A stretch of 64,000 bases of DNA, taken from NCBI GenBank assembly GCA_023404345.1, contig JAEYCB010000066.1:19571-83570 (forward strand), read 5' to 3'. Position numbers and translations under genes: made by a program. Position 1 is the stretch's first letter. Every line of letters begins with the position of its first letter. Origin of the DNA: Bacillota bacterium. Lineage in GTDB: Bacteria; Bacillota; Clostridia; Christensenellales; Aristaeellaceae. The notes under the pieces were generated by a model, which had not been told where the DNA came from, did not search any database, and saw only the letters and a list, made by a program, of their open reading frames with translations. Positions 43,201-50,467 of this stretch are shown piece after piece.

Positions 43201-44730
43201 TTTGAGCGGCACGCCGGGGTCGCACAGAAGGCTCAGCTCGTCCACAACCTGCCCGTTTTCCAGCTTGACCGCGCCCACTTCGATGATGCGGTCCATAGCA
43301 TGCGAAAGGCCAGTGGTTTCAAAGTCCAAAACCACGATGGGGCCGTCGATGGGGCGGTCGTCCGCATCGGTCACGATGGGCACCAAATCGCAAAGATACC
43401 CTTCTACGCCGGGGATAAGCTTGATGTTGTTTTTCTTTGCTGCGCCAAAGGCCGCAGGGAATGCCTGGGCACTGCCGTGGTCGGTAATGGCGACTGCCGG
43501 ATGCCCCCATTTAGCTGCCTGCGCAATCAGCGCGCCCGCGTCGGCCGTTGCATCCATGGTGGACATGGTGGTGTGCATGTGCAGTTCGATGCGTTTTTCG
43601 GCGGCGGTGTCGGCACGCTCAACCTTGGGCATCTGCTGCATGTCGCGCACGCTCACGGATAATTCGCCCAGAAAAGGGTCCATGCGGCAGTCGCCTCTGA
43701 GGCGCACGCGCATGCCGTTTTTAATCTGTCCGATCTGCTCCATTACCCGAGCGCGCTCCTCCTTGGTGGGCGGGTCGGGCGTTTCGCCACGTGCGGCGCG
43801 GCGCATGCGGTAGTTATAAAAGGCCTTGCAGTAGATGGTGGAGGTATCATCATAGACGGCGAAGGAAGCCAATACTGTTTCGCCGCCCTTGAGTTCCTTG
43901 GAATCGTTGACCCCGGTTACGGTGCCTTCGATGACCACGATGCCGCTATCCTCGGCCAGCTCGACGATGGGGACGGGCATGTCGCCTATGGCGCGGCCCT
44001 TGAGCACGGGTCCGCCCTTGGGCACGACGGGCTTTTTGGGCGCGGACGAGCGGGCGGGAGCGCTTGCGGCGCGCGCGGGCGGTGAAGTGGGAATAGTGCT
44101 TTCAGCCGGCATGCCGCCAAACATGGCGGCCGCCTGGGCGTCCAGCTCGGCATCGTCCCACGGGGGCGGCTCGTCATCAGGCGCGGGAGCAGGTACGGAC
44201 GCGAAGGAAAAACCCCGCTCAGCCCGCATTTTCTCCACCCAGGCCTCACGCTCGCCGCATACGGTGAGCGCTACGGGCGTGCGCACACGGAAGATATCAT
44301 AGATGGCCTGAGACAGCTTTTCATCCAGATGATGAGAACGGAAAAATCCCATGGCAATCTGGTCCGGACAGGTAAGCAGAATGCGCCCGTCCTCCAGGCT
44401 CCAGCCGGTATCGGCAATCCAGGCAGCCAGCGCGGGGCTTTGGCGACGCAAAAAATCCGTTAATACGGGCTTATAGCGGTCCAAATCGGAAAGAAACGCC
44501 TCGCCCAGAGAGGGGCTGGCAATGCGCAGCGCTACCGACAGCTTGGGAAATAGCTCGCGCAACCGCCGCTCCAAAAGCAGGTAATCACGTTCGGTCACCA
44601 GCTCGTCGCTAAGAAAGCTCATATATGCCTTGTTGGCGGCTTTCTGATAGAGCACACGCTCAATGTGCAGCTTGCCGCGCAGGGGAGGAACCGTTTCCTC
44701 AAGAATATGAAGCAGTTCGGTTTTGTTCAT
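40276..44730 (-). CDS. polC: DNA polymerase III PolC-type alpha subunit
   Basis: A 1,484-residue Gram-positive replicative polymerase with built-in proofreading. Visible order: N-terminal domain, OB fold (VVIEGTVTGVNDSKELKGGE, about residue 270), PHP domain (ELHMHTTMSTMDATADAGAL, about 380), DEDD exonuclease (IVVLDFETTGLSHAMDRIIE, about 467), zinc finger (YRCDHCHKMFLTP and CEICGHKL, about 950), catalytic Asp residues in PDIDLNFSGEYQ (about 1,007), then GRAHKERLAAGCVGVKRTTG and QHPGGIVVLP. The C-terminal helix-hairpin-helix/OB part ends in LFSLLG. The start at 44730 has GAGG 7 nt upstream. PolC defines the host as a low-to-mid-GC Gram-positive (Firmicute). Confidence 0.98.
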   Translation of the reverse strand: MNKTELLHILEETVPPLRGKLHIERVLYQKAANKAYMSFLSDELVTERDYLLLERRLRELFPKLSVALRIASPSLGEAFLSDLDRYKPVLTDFLRRQSPALAAWIADTGWSLEDGRILLTCPDQIAMGFFRSHHLDEKLSQAIYDIFRVRTPVALTVCGEREAWVEKMRAERGFSFASVPAPAPDDEPPPWDDAELDAQAAAMFGGMPAESTIPTSPPARAASAPARSSAPKKPVVPKGGPVLKGRAIGDMPVPIVELAEDSGIVVIEGTVTGVNDSKELKGGETVLASFAVYDDTSTIYCKAFYNYRMRRAARGETPDPPTKEERARVMEQIGQIKNGMRVRLRGDCRMDPFLGELSVSVRDMQQMPKVERADTAAEKRIELHMHTTMSTMDATADAGALIAQAAKWGHPAVAITDHGSAQAFPAAFGAAKKNNIKLIPGVEGYLCDLVPIVTDADDRPIDGPIVVLDFETTGLSHAMDRIIEVGAVKLENGQVVDELSLLCDPGVPLKPKISEITGITDLMLHGKESPAEGVRKLLDFIGDCPVAAHNAPFDMGMLQAECKRMGVSFHAPVLDTLTFSRKLYPQQKSHKLGAVCRLLGVSLKNAHRAVHDAAATAKCLARMYDAAKEKGAATLKDIDAVISGDTIGQSYHIILLCTSQKGMQNLNHLISDSNLRYFYRHPCMPRHLINQYREGLILGSACEAGELFQAIVNDRPQEEIERIASWYDYLEIQPIGNNGFMLRTGTARDEEHLRDFNRKIVALGEKLHKPVVATGDVHFLNPEDAIYRTILQAGLGYDDCDNQPPLYFKTTDEMLEEFSYLGAEKAHEVVIDAPRKIAEQVGELRLFPKHPEGKDTFQPYWEEAAGDIESRSWGRAKELYGDPLPEIIQKRLEKELGSIIGYGFSTLYSIAQKLVSKSLSDGYLVGSRGSVGSSFVATMCGITEVNPLPPHYRCDHCHKMFLTPPELASVGVDLPDKNCEICGHKLAKDGFDIPFEVFLGFKGDKVPDIDLNFSGEYQPRAHAYIEELFGKGYVYRAGTISGLAEKTAYGFAAKYLEERGIHAGRAHKERLAAGCVGVKRTTGQHPGGIVVLPKEYDICQFTAIQHPADDVEGTTITTHYDFNSMHDILVKLDCLGHDDPTMMHRLEELTGVNFREIPLDDQKVMSLFSSPEALGVTQEQIMWETGTLGIPEFGTSFVRGMLMETRPTTMEELIRISGLSHGTDVWLGNAQDIINSGTAKLAQCFCTRDDIMNFLISKGMQEKMSFDIMESVRKGRGLKPEWEEAMREHDVPQWAIDSCHKIKYMFPRGHAVAYVTMGLRVAWYKVYRPQAYYAAYFSIRGDGFDAGRMLLSPETLRDRLTDFQNREEKMSVREKQEENAYHMLLEMQMRGIRMLPVDLYKSDATRFLIEDGNLRCPFTAINGFGEAAVEGIIASRDPSRPYISIEDLQNRAHIGQSIVEMLRGQGALEGLPETSQVDLFSLLG

Positions 44731-44786
44731 TGGTACGCCTCGGCAGGTCATAGGGGGAAGCCGCGCGCGCGGCGGGATGCGTCGGT

Positions 44787-44815
44787 ATTATAGCACGCAC
44801 GGCGAAAAAGAGCAA
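44787..44815 (-). promoter_or_regulatory. Sigma-A promoter of polC
   Basis: On the minus strand, TTGCTC (44815-44810), a 17-bp spacer and a perfect TATAAT (44792-44787) lie 57 nt before the polC start. Confidence 0.75.
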
Positions 44816-44973
44816 AGCATGAGCAAATCACGGAGATCTTAAGCTATACCGGCAGGAAAAGTATGCCTGCGCGGCGAATGCTATAACCTATATCGGCGCG
44901 TTTGCTTTTCGCCGGCAAAGATGTTTGGATACCGTTGTTTGACTTAAAACTGCATAGGAAGGGAGCCTCTGGC

Positions 44974-45756
44974 ATGAATCACAACATGATTGGAGATTTG
45001 ATTCTCAATGATGCCCTGGAACTCTATGGGCAGCCTAAGTGGACGTTTGGGAAGAATACCTGCAACACCTATGAGGTATTCGTCGAAAAGGTGCATATGC
45101 CCGACGGCGACGTGATGCCTGCCTGGCCCGTGGTGGAGCTGATCGAGCGGGACGAGGCGCTGACGCTTTTGTTTTCACGCTGGTTTTTGGAAAATGCCAT
45201 GCGCTCCGCCTGCGACCTGACCGAGCAGACGGATTCCAATGTAACGCTGTCCATGAACCTGCTTCCCCTTTATGCCGACCGGGAAACCTTTGTGGATGAT
45301 GTGGTGGGCATGCTCAAAAAGACGGGGCTCAAGCCTCAGAAAATGCAATTTGAAGTCAGCGAAGCACAGGATTTGAGCGCGCGCGGCATTGCCAATCTCA
45401 ACACCCTACATGATGAGCATGGCGTCGGCTTGTGGCTGGCCAATTTTGGCACCGGGCATTCCAACGTCGACCTGCTCCGCGGGGTGCACTTCGATGGATT
45501 GGAGCTGGATAAATCCTACGGCGCGCTGGTGCCGGGACATGAACAGACTTGCCGCCTGGTGGTGGCTATCTTACACATGGCACACACGCTGGATTTGCAT
45601 GTGTGCGCCAAAGGGATCGAAAACCAAGATCAGTTCGAATTCTTCGAGGAGCTGGGCTGCTTCAAGGGCCAGGGTTTCCTCATTGGCAAGCCCATGGATA
45701 TGGCACAAATGGGCGAGTATATCCGCAAATATGCCGTCAGGCGCAGGCATAGCTGA
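44974..45756 (+). CDS. Degenerate EAL-domain protein
   Basis: A 260-residue EAL-fold protein with no sensor domain. The usual cyclic-di-GMP phosphodiesterase residues are altered: EVF at 34-36 for EAL, Ala156-Asn157 in LANFGTGHSN for the metal-binding DD, Glu177 in LELDKS for the catalytic Lys, and AKGIEN (212-217) for AEGVET. The fold motifs LSMNLLP, FEVSE and KGQGFLIGKP remain. It is therefore probably a non-catalytic c-di-GMP or protein-binding regulator. A ribosome site (GGAAGGGAG) precedes the ATG at 44974, chosen over an upstream in-frame start without one. Confidence 0.8.
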   Translation: MNHNMIGDLILNDALELYGQPKWTFGKNTCNTYEVFVEKVHMPDGDVMPAWPVVELIERDEALTLLFSRWFLENAMRSACDLTEQTDSNVTLSMNLLPLYADRETFVDDVVGMLKKTGLKPQKMQFEVSEAQDLSARGIANLNTLHDEHGVGLWLANFGTGHSNVDLLRGVHFDGLELDKSYGALVPGHEQTCRLVVAILHMAHTLDLHVCAKGIENQDQFEFFEELGCFKGQGFLIGKPMDMAQMGEYIRKYAVRRRHS

Positions 45757-45781
45757 TTTGACTGCTGGATGAAAAAAGAGA

Positions 45782-45821
45782 CATGGCCCGGAGAAGGGAA
45801 GAACGCCTTCTCCGGGCCATG
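45782..45821. terminator. Bidirectional terminator between the EAL gene and ispG
   Basis: CATGGCCCGGAGAAGG (45782-45797) pairs perfectly over 16 bp with 45806-45821, around an 8-nt loop. It serves two converging genes. Confidence 0.8.
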
Positions 45822-45827
45822 TTGCAT

Positions 45828-46937
45828 TTACGCCTGCCCGGCCCGTTCACGGGCCAGTCTGCGGGCTCGCTCGATCAGGATGGCGGCCAAATCTCCCTGA
45901 ACCTTTTCCGGCGCCTTGCCCTTTTCAAAGATCGCGCCTACAGCATAGGAGCTGCCTTCGCCGCCAGCCGAGCCGCCAGCACTGCTAAGCCCTCCACCAG
46001 CCAGACCGATGTCAGCCTCGCGCGCCTCTCCGGGACCGTTGACCACGCAGCCCATGACGGCCACGGTCAGCGGCACGCGGATGTCCGCAAGCTCGCTTTC
46101 CACACGGCGGGCGATGGCGGCCACGTCGATGCCGGTACGGCCGCAGGTAGGACAGCTGACCACGTTGACATAGCCCGTGCGCAGGCCCACTGCGCGAAGA
46201 ATGTCAATGGCGGCAGCAGCTTCCGGGATAGGACTGCCGGTGAGGGAAACGCGGATGGTATCCCCGATGCCGTCCAAAAGCAGGGTGCCGATGCCGATGG
46301 CGCTTTTGATATTGCCTGCGCCGGGCAGGCCGGCCTCAGTCACGCCTACGTGAAGTGGATAGTCCGTTTCCTTAGCGGCTAGCCGATAAGCCTCCACGGT
46401 CAGCGGCACACTGGAGGCCTTGAGGCTGAGCACAATGTCGTGAAAGCCCGCATCTTCTAAAAGCCGGGCGTGCCCCAGTGCGCTTTTGAGCATGCCGCGC
46501 GCCGTCACGCCGCCTTCCTGGGCCAGAATGTCCTTTTCTACGCTGCCGGAGTTGACACCGATGCGAATGGGTACATGGTGCATTTTGGCACAGTCGGCCA
46601 CACGCCGCACCTCGCGGACGCTGCCGATGTTGCCGGGATTGATACGCACCTTGGCAATGCCGCGTTCCATGGCACCTACCGCAAGGTCGGCGCGGTAGTG
46701 AATATCCGCTACCAGCGGAACAGGAGAACCCTGGATGATGGTGGGCAGCGAATCCAGACACTGTTCGTCGTACACGCTGATGCGCACAATGTCACACCCG
46801 GCCTGGGCTAAAGCACATACCTGGGAAAGCGTGGCTGCGGCATCGCGGGTATCTGTGTTAGTCATGCTTTGCACTGTCACGGGAGCACCGCCGCCAATAG
46901 GGAGCGGACCGATGGAAAACGAGCGGGTGTTGCGCAT
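45828..46937 (-). CDS. ispG: 4-hydroxy-3-methylbut-2-en-1-yl diphosphate synthase (IspG/GcpE)
   Basis: A 369-residue enzyme of the MEP isoprenoid pathway that makes HMBPP from MEcPP using a [4Fe-4S] cluster. The TIM-barrel part starts with VTVQSMTNTDTRDAAATLSQ and has VADIHYRADLAVGAMERGIA and KVRINPGNIG. The cluster ligands are in SCPTCGRTG (CxxC) and MGCVVNGPGEA. The start at 46937 has GAGG 8 nt upstream; a TTG six codons earlier lies inside that ribosome site. A Gly/Ser-rich insert (GLSSAGGSAGGEGSS) near the C-terminus is unusual. Confidence 0.96.
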   Translation of the reverse strand: MRNTRSFSIGPLPIGGGAPVTVQSMTNTDTRDAAATLSQVCALAQAGCDIVRISVYDEQCLDSLPTIIQGSPVPLVADIHYRADLAVGAMERGIAKVRINPGNIGSVREVRRVADCAKMHHVPIRIGVNSGSVEKDILAQEGGVTARGMLKSALGHARLLEDAGFHDIVLSLKASSVPLTVEAYRLAAKETDYPLHVGVTEAGLPGAGNIKSAIGIGTLLLDGIGDTIRVSLTGSPIPEAAAAIDILRAVGLRTGYVNVVSCPTCGRTGIDVAAIARRVESELADIRVPLTVAVMGCVVNGPGEAREADIGLAGGGLSSAGGSAGGEGSSYAVGAIFEKGKAPEKVQGDLAAILIERARRLARERAGQA

Positions 46938-47063
46938 GGAAAAACGCCTCCTCAAAGCTCAAGCAGGTATCATACCGCTACATTATACCACGCGTGCAGG
47001 CGCGAGGAAAAGCGGCGAAAACGGTGTGGCAGGAAAAAAGCAAAAAACTTGCACAAAACCTGA

Positions 47064-47092
47064 TTGACACGGCCCTGTAAAACCGCTATCAT
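47064..47092 (+). promoter_or_regulatory. Strong sigma-A promoter of corA
   Basis: TTGACA (47064-47069), a 17-bp spacer and TATCAT (47087-47092). The start site is expected near 47099, giving a corA leader of about 220 nt. Confidence 0.8.
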
Positions 47093-47139
47093 GAGAAGCG
47101 GAACAAAAGGCGCACATACGCTGGAAGGAGGAGCACGTG

Positions 47140-47238
47140 GTGGATGCCGACCCGTATAGTCGAAACGAAGTTTTGACATTTCCATGGGCACAATTTCACA
47201 GGCTCCGGGCGGTGGGCGCGGCACGCTTTGACATATAG
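47140..47238 (+). CDS. Candidate corA leader peptide (32 aa)
   Basis: Within the corA leader, AAGGAGG (47125-47131) is followed at 8 nt by GTG (47140), opening a 32-codon frame that begins M-D-A-D-P-Y-S-R-N-E and ends at TAG 47236-47238. A GTG at 47137 (5-nt spacing) is an alternative, as is the frame from ATG 47144 (MPTRIVETKF, 12-nt spacing). Early acidic residues plus proline recall MgtL (starting MEPDP) of enterobacteria, where low Mg2+ makes ribosomes fall off. The peptide is probably a sensor rather than a functional product. The coding call rests on the ribosome site and position. Confidence 0.45.
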   Translation: MDADPYSRNEVLTFPWAQFHRLRAVGAARFDI

Positions 47239-47318
47239 GTCTCAAGCGCGCCTGCATATGCATGTGCCTGCCCGGAAGCGAAGCCGCGTTGGCGGCCGCA
47301 GAAAGGCAGGTTTTTTCT
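47204..47318 (+). promoter_or_regulatory. Attenuator-like structure in the corA leader
   Basis: CCTGCC (47267-47272) pairs with GGCAGG (47305-47310), enclosing a GCCGC/GCGGC inner hairpin (47283-47296), followed by T6 (47311-47316) and, 2 nt later, the corA ATG. GGCAGG also serves as the corA ribosome site. An alternative 9-bp pairing, TCCGGGCGG (47204-47212) with CTGCCCGGA (47268-47276, one G-U), would remove the left arm. The upstream strand of that pairing lies in the leader ORF (codons 22-25), so ribosomes there would decide which form wins. Confidence 0.5.
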
Positions 47319-48251
47319 ATGAAGCGGATTTATCTGACGGTGGAGGATCACCTCAACGAAATCAATACCTTTGAAAAGGGCTGCTGGGTCCACCTGCAAA
47401 ATCCCACGCGCGAGGAAATCGACGGTATCAACGCGCGCTTTGCGTTGGACCCCACCTATATCCAGTCCGCCCTGGACGAGGAGGAGAGCGCCCGTATCGA
47501 GCGTGACGGCGATCAAACCCTCATCATTGTGGACATTCCCTATGTGGAGGCTGAGGGCAACGGCTACAGCTATACCACGGTGCCGCTTGGCATCATCATG
47601 GTAGATGATGTGATCATCACCGTATCCACCCGCGAATCCACTATCATCACCGACTTTACCGAGGAGCGCATCCGCGGCTTCTGGACATTCAAGCGTACGC
47701 GCTTCATTTTGCAGCTTCTGCACCGCAACGCCTCGCGCTTCTTGGCTTACCTCAAACAGATCGACAAGGCCAGTATGTTTGTGCAAACCCGCCTGGAGGC
47801 CAGCATGCGCAACCAGGAGCTGCTGCAGATGATGAAGCTGGAAAAAAGCTTGGTATATTTCTCCACCAGCTTAAAGGGCAACGAAATGGTGCTTGAGAAG
47901 ATGTTGCGCATGGATATGCTGCGTAAATATCCTGACGACAGCGATCTTCTGGAGGATGTCATCATCGAAAACAAACAGGCCATGGAGATGTGCGCCATCT
48001 ACCGTGATATTATGTCCGGCACGATGGATGCCTTCGCTTCCATCATTTCCAACAATCTCAACGTCGTCATGAAGGTATTGACCAGCCTGACGGTGGTTTT
48101 GTCCATCCCCACGCTGTTTGCGTCCTTGTGGGGCATGAACGTGGGCGTACCCTTTGAAAACGCGCCTTTCGGATTTTGGATGGTGCTGGGCATTTCGGTG
48201 CTGGCCAGTGTAGCGGCGTTTATACTTCTGTGGCGCAAGAAGATGTTTTAA
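47319..48251 (+). CDS. corA: CorA family magnesium/divalent cation transporter
   Basis: A 310-residue homolog of the pentameric CorA channel in the cytoplasmic membrane. A large soluble N-terminal part (residues 1 to about 245) precedes two C-terminal transmembrane helices (about 250-272 and 283-303) with the selectivity motif GMN in ASLWGMNVGVPF. Length is normal. The start at 47319 is 8 nt after the GGCAGG site. Its long structured leader suggests regulation by Mg2+. The SDR gene follows 11 nt downstream and is probably co-transcribed. Confidence 0.92.
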   Translation: MKRIYLTVEDHLNEINTFEKGCWVHLQNPTREEIDGINARFALDPTYIQSALDEEESARIERDGDQTLIIVDIPYVEAEGNGYSYTTVPLGIIMVDDVIITVSTRESTIITDFTEERIRGFWTFKRTRFILQLLHRNASRFLAYLKQIDKASMFVQTRLEASMRNQELLQMMKLEKSLVYFSTSLKGNEMVLEKMLRMDMLRKYPDDSDLLEDVIIENKQAMEMCAIYRDIMSGTMDAFASIISNNLNVVMKVLTSLTVVLSIPTLFASLWGMNVGVPFENAPFGFWMVLGISVLASVAAFILLWRKKMF

Positions 48252-48262
48252 GGAGGATTTTT

Positions 48263-48979
48263 GTGCGCACAGCACTGATCACGGGCGGAAGCCGGGGCAT
48301 CGGCGCGGCAGCGGTGCACGCGTTTGCGTGCGCGGGCTTTCGCGCCGCATTTTTCTATCGGATGGATGAGACGGCGGCGCAGGCCGTGGCACGCGAAACG
48401 GGTGCAGTGGCTATCCGCTGTGACGTGAGCGATCCCGACTGCGTGCGTCGGGCGTGTCGGGAAGCGGAAAGAGAACTTGGCCACATTGATGCGTTGGTGA
48501 ACAACGCCGGGATCACGCAGCAGAAGCTGCTGACCGATATTACCGACGATGACTGGCGGCGTATGCTGGATGTGAACCTGTCGGGTGCGTTTTATGTTAT
48601 CCGCTCCGTGCTGCCCGGTATGATCAGCCGCAAAAGCGGCAGCATCGTCAATGTATCCAGCATCTGGGGGCAGGTGGGAGCCAGCTGCGAGGTGCACTAT
48701 TCCGCTGCCAAGGCAGGCCTGATCGGCCTTACGCGCGCGCTGGCCAAGGAAGTTGGCCCCAGTGGGGTAACCGTCAACTGCGTATGTCCCGGCGTGATAC
48801 AGACGGATATGCTGGGAGGCTTTACCCCCGATGAGCTGACTGCACTGGCTGAAGAAACCCCGTTGGGACGTCTGGGCACACCGCAGGAGGTGGCAGCGGC
48901 CATTTTGTGGCTGTGTCAGGGAGATGCGGCCTTCGTGACTGGACAGGTCATTGGAGTGGGGGGCGGCTTTGGCACATAA
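48263..48979 (+). CDS. SDR family 3-oxoacyl-ACP-reductase-like oxidoreductase (FabG type)
   Basis: A 238-residue short-chain dehydrogenase. The NAD(P) motif is TGGSRGIG (residues 7-14), followed by LVNNAGITQQK, the catalytic Ser in IVNVSSIWG and Tyr-x3-Lys in YSAAKAG, then VCPGVIQTDM. It starts at GTG 48263, 6 nt after AAGGAGG. FabG makes 3-hydroxyacyl-ACP in fatty acid synthesis, but the gene is not in a fab cluster, so another carbonyl substrate is possible. Confidence 0.85.
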   Translation: MRTALITGGSRGIGAAAVHAFACAGFRAAFFYRMDETAAQAVARETGAVAIRCDVSDPDCVRRACREAERELGHIDALVNNAGITQQKLLTDITDDDWRRMLDVNLSGAFYVIRSVLPGMISRKSGSIVNVSSIWGQVGASCEVHYSAAKAGLIGLTRALAKEVGPSGVTVNCVCPGVIQTDMLGGFTPDELTALAEETPLGRLGTPQEVAAAILWLCQGDAAFVTGQVIGVGGGFGT

Positions 48980-49028
48980 AAAGTGAGGGCTTATTTCGGA
49001 GTTTTCCGAATATAAGCCCTCACTTTTT
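48978..49028. terminator. Bidirectional terminator
   Basis: AAAAAGTGAGGGCTTAT (48978-48994) pairs perfectly with 49012-49028, with a TTCGG/CCGAA inner stem, giving T-runs in both directions for the convergent SDR and Gly-Trp repeat genes. Confidence 0.92.
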
Positions 49029-49037
49029 GCTTCACTG

Positions 49038-50222
49038 TCAGAAGTTGGCCGCCGCGTCATCTGTCCAGCCGCCGTTATCGACCCAGCCGGTGCCGCCGTT
49101 GGTGGAGCCGCCGCCATCGACCCAGCCAGAACCACCGTCTGTCCAGCCGCCGTTATCGACCCAGCCGGACCCACCGTCCGTCCAACCGGAGCCATCATCG
49201 ACCCAGCCGGACCCGCCGTCCGTCCAGCCGGAACCATCATCGACCCAGCCGGAATTGTCAATCCAGCCGACGCCTTCGGAGAAGGTGAAAGATTCAGTGC
49301 TTCCATCGCTCCATCCGTCAGCACTCTGCCCACCGGTGCTCTGTCCACCGGCACGGTTTTGTTCCCAGAGCGACAGCTGGCTTTGCAGCTGAGAAGAAGA
49401 AAGGTCATAATGGAAGGCGGGAAGCCCGGCAGGGTCGTAATCCACCCGCAGGGACAACACAATCAACGCGCTGCTCGCACCGCTCACATCTACCCATTCA
49501 CCCGGCTGATGGGAAGGCGGCTGCACCCCAGCGGCAAAGTCCGCACAATTGGTTACAACCCAGGCACTCTGGCTCTGTACCGCTATGTTGGCCTGGCTGT
49601 TGAAGGAAAGGGAAACGCACAGGGAGGAACCCTGCATGGAAACCGTAGCCTGACCAATCACATAGCGGTTGCTGGCGCAGATATCCACCCCCATGGAACC
49701 CTGGCTGGCAAGGGTGTTTAAATCCACCATGGTGCCCATCATCCAGTCCCCATAGAATGCCACTGCCAAATCGTTGAGCCGCACGCCGTAGGTGCAGGCA
49801 TTATTGGCCACCAACCGCGCCTGCAGGTGCATAAAAGGCATGGCATACACATAGTCACCGATCGTCAGAGTCACCAGATATGGGATGGTGCGGTCCGCCA
49901 CATAAGGCAGATAGATTACGCCGCTGTCGAATGTGCCGCTCTGCAAACCATAATCTTTGTCAAAAAGCAGTGTCTGCGAATCCATCTGCATCAGCGTAAG
50001 CCGTACCGGGGCCGCCAGTTCGCTGGAATCGCTGATATATTTTTTGACCCGGACGCCCTGAGCGCTTGCAGAAAGATATTGCGCCACATATTCGTCGCTG
50101 TTGAGGCTGTTCATGTCCAGCGTGTCCACGTCGATGGTAAAGCAGTCCTCTGCCAAAGCGGGAATAACTGCCCATACCAGCAGCACACACAACGCCATAC
50201 AAAGCCACTTGCGTTTCTTCAT
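49038..50222 (-). CDS. Secreted protein with Gly-Trp-Asp repeat tail
   Basis: A 394-residue exported protein of unknown function. The signal peptide covers about residues 1-25 (AVIPALAEDC). A beta-rich domain follows (about 26-290). The last about 75 residues are a near-perfect repeat of G-S-G-W-[VT]-D-[DG]-G, with some ten Trp residues spaced 6-8 apart and no basic residues; the 14-residue unit DDGSGWTDGGSGWV recurs. The DNA repeat lies at about 49060-49265. No sorting motif is seen. The start at 50222 has AAAGGAG upstream. The acidic aromatic tail might bind glycan, calcium or the cell wall. Confidence 0.75.
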   Translation of the reverse strand: MKKRKWLCMALCVLLVWAVIPALAEDCFTIDVDTLDMNSLNSDEYVAQYLSASAQGVRVKKYISDSSELAAPVRLTLMQMDSQTLLFDKDYGLQSGTFDSGVIYLPYVADRTIPYLVTLTIGDYVYAMPFMHLQARLVANNACTYGVRLNDLAVAFYGDWMMGTMVDLNTLASQGSMGVDICASNRYVIGQATVSMQGSSLCVSLSFNSQANIAVQSQSAWVVTNCADFAAGVQPPSHQPGEWVDVSGASSALIVLSLRVDYDPAGLPAFHYDLSSSQLQSQLSLWEQNRAGGQSTGGQSADGWSDGSTESFTFSEGVGWIDNSGWVDDGSGWTDGGSGWVDDGSGWTDGGSGWVDNGGWTDGGSGWVDGGGSTNGGTGWVDNGGWTDDAAANF

Positions 50223-50374
50223 GGATGGTATCTCCTTTGATGACGGGCACTGTAGGCACCCATCCACTGATCCCAACGATTTAGTCTACCATTTTCATGC
50301 ATCAAATTTGCTTCGAATTTTTGAAAAGGCGATACAAAAATAAGACTTTTTCGTAACAAAACCGTAATACAGCA

Positions 50375-50403
50375 TTTACTTTTTGGAAAAGCTTTGTTAT
50401 ACT
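50375..50403 (+). promoter_or_regulatory. Sigma-A promoter of the peptidoglycan-binding protein gene
   Basis: TTTACT (50375-50380), a 17-bp spacer and TATACT (50398-50403), 65 nt before the ATG. The gap 50223-50467 holds no other clear feature. Confidence 0.6.
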
Positions 50404-50467
50404 TGAAACGCGGTCCGCCTCGGCGGGCTTTATCACACACCGCAGTGACCCAAGGAGGAACCGGATA

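Noticed and set aside
47093..47318. M-box (ykoK) magnesium riboswitch in the corA leader
   Set aside because: The conserved M-box sequence blocks are not visible; the leader is better explained by a short ORF and competing hairpins.
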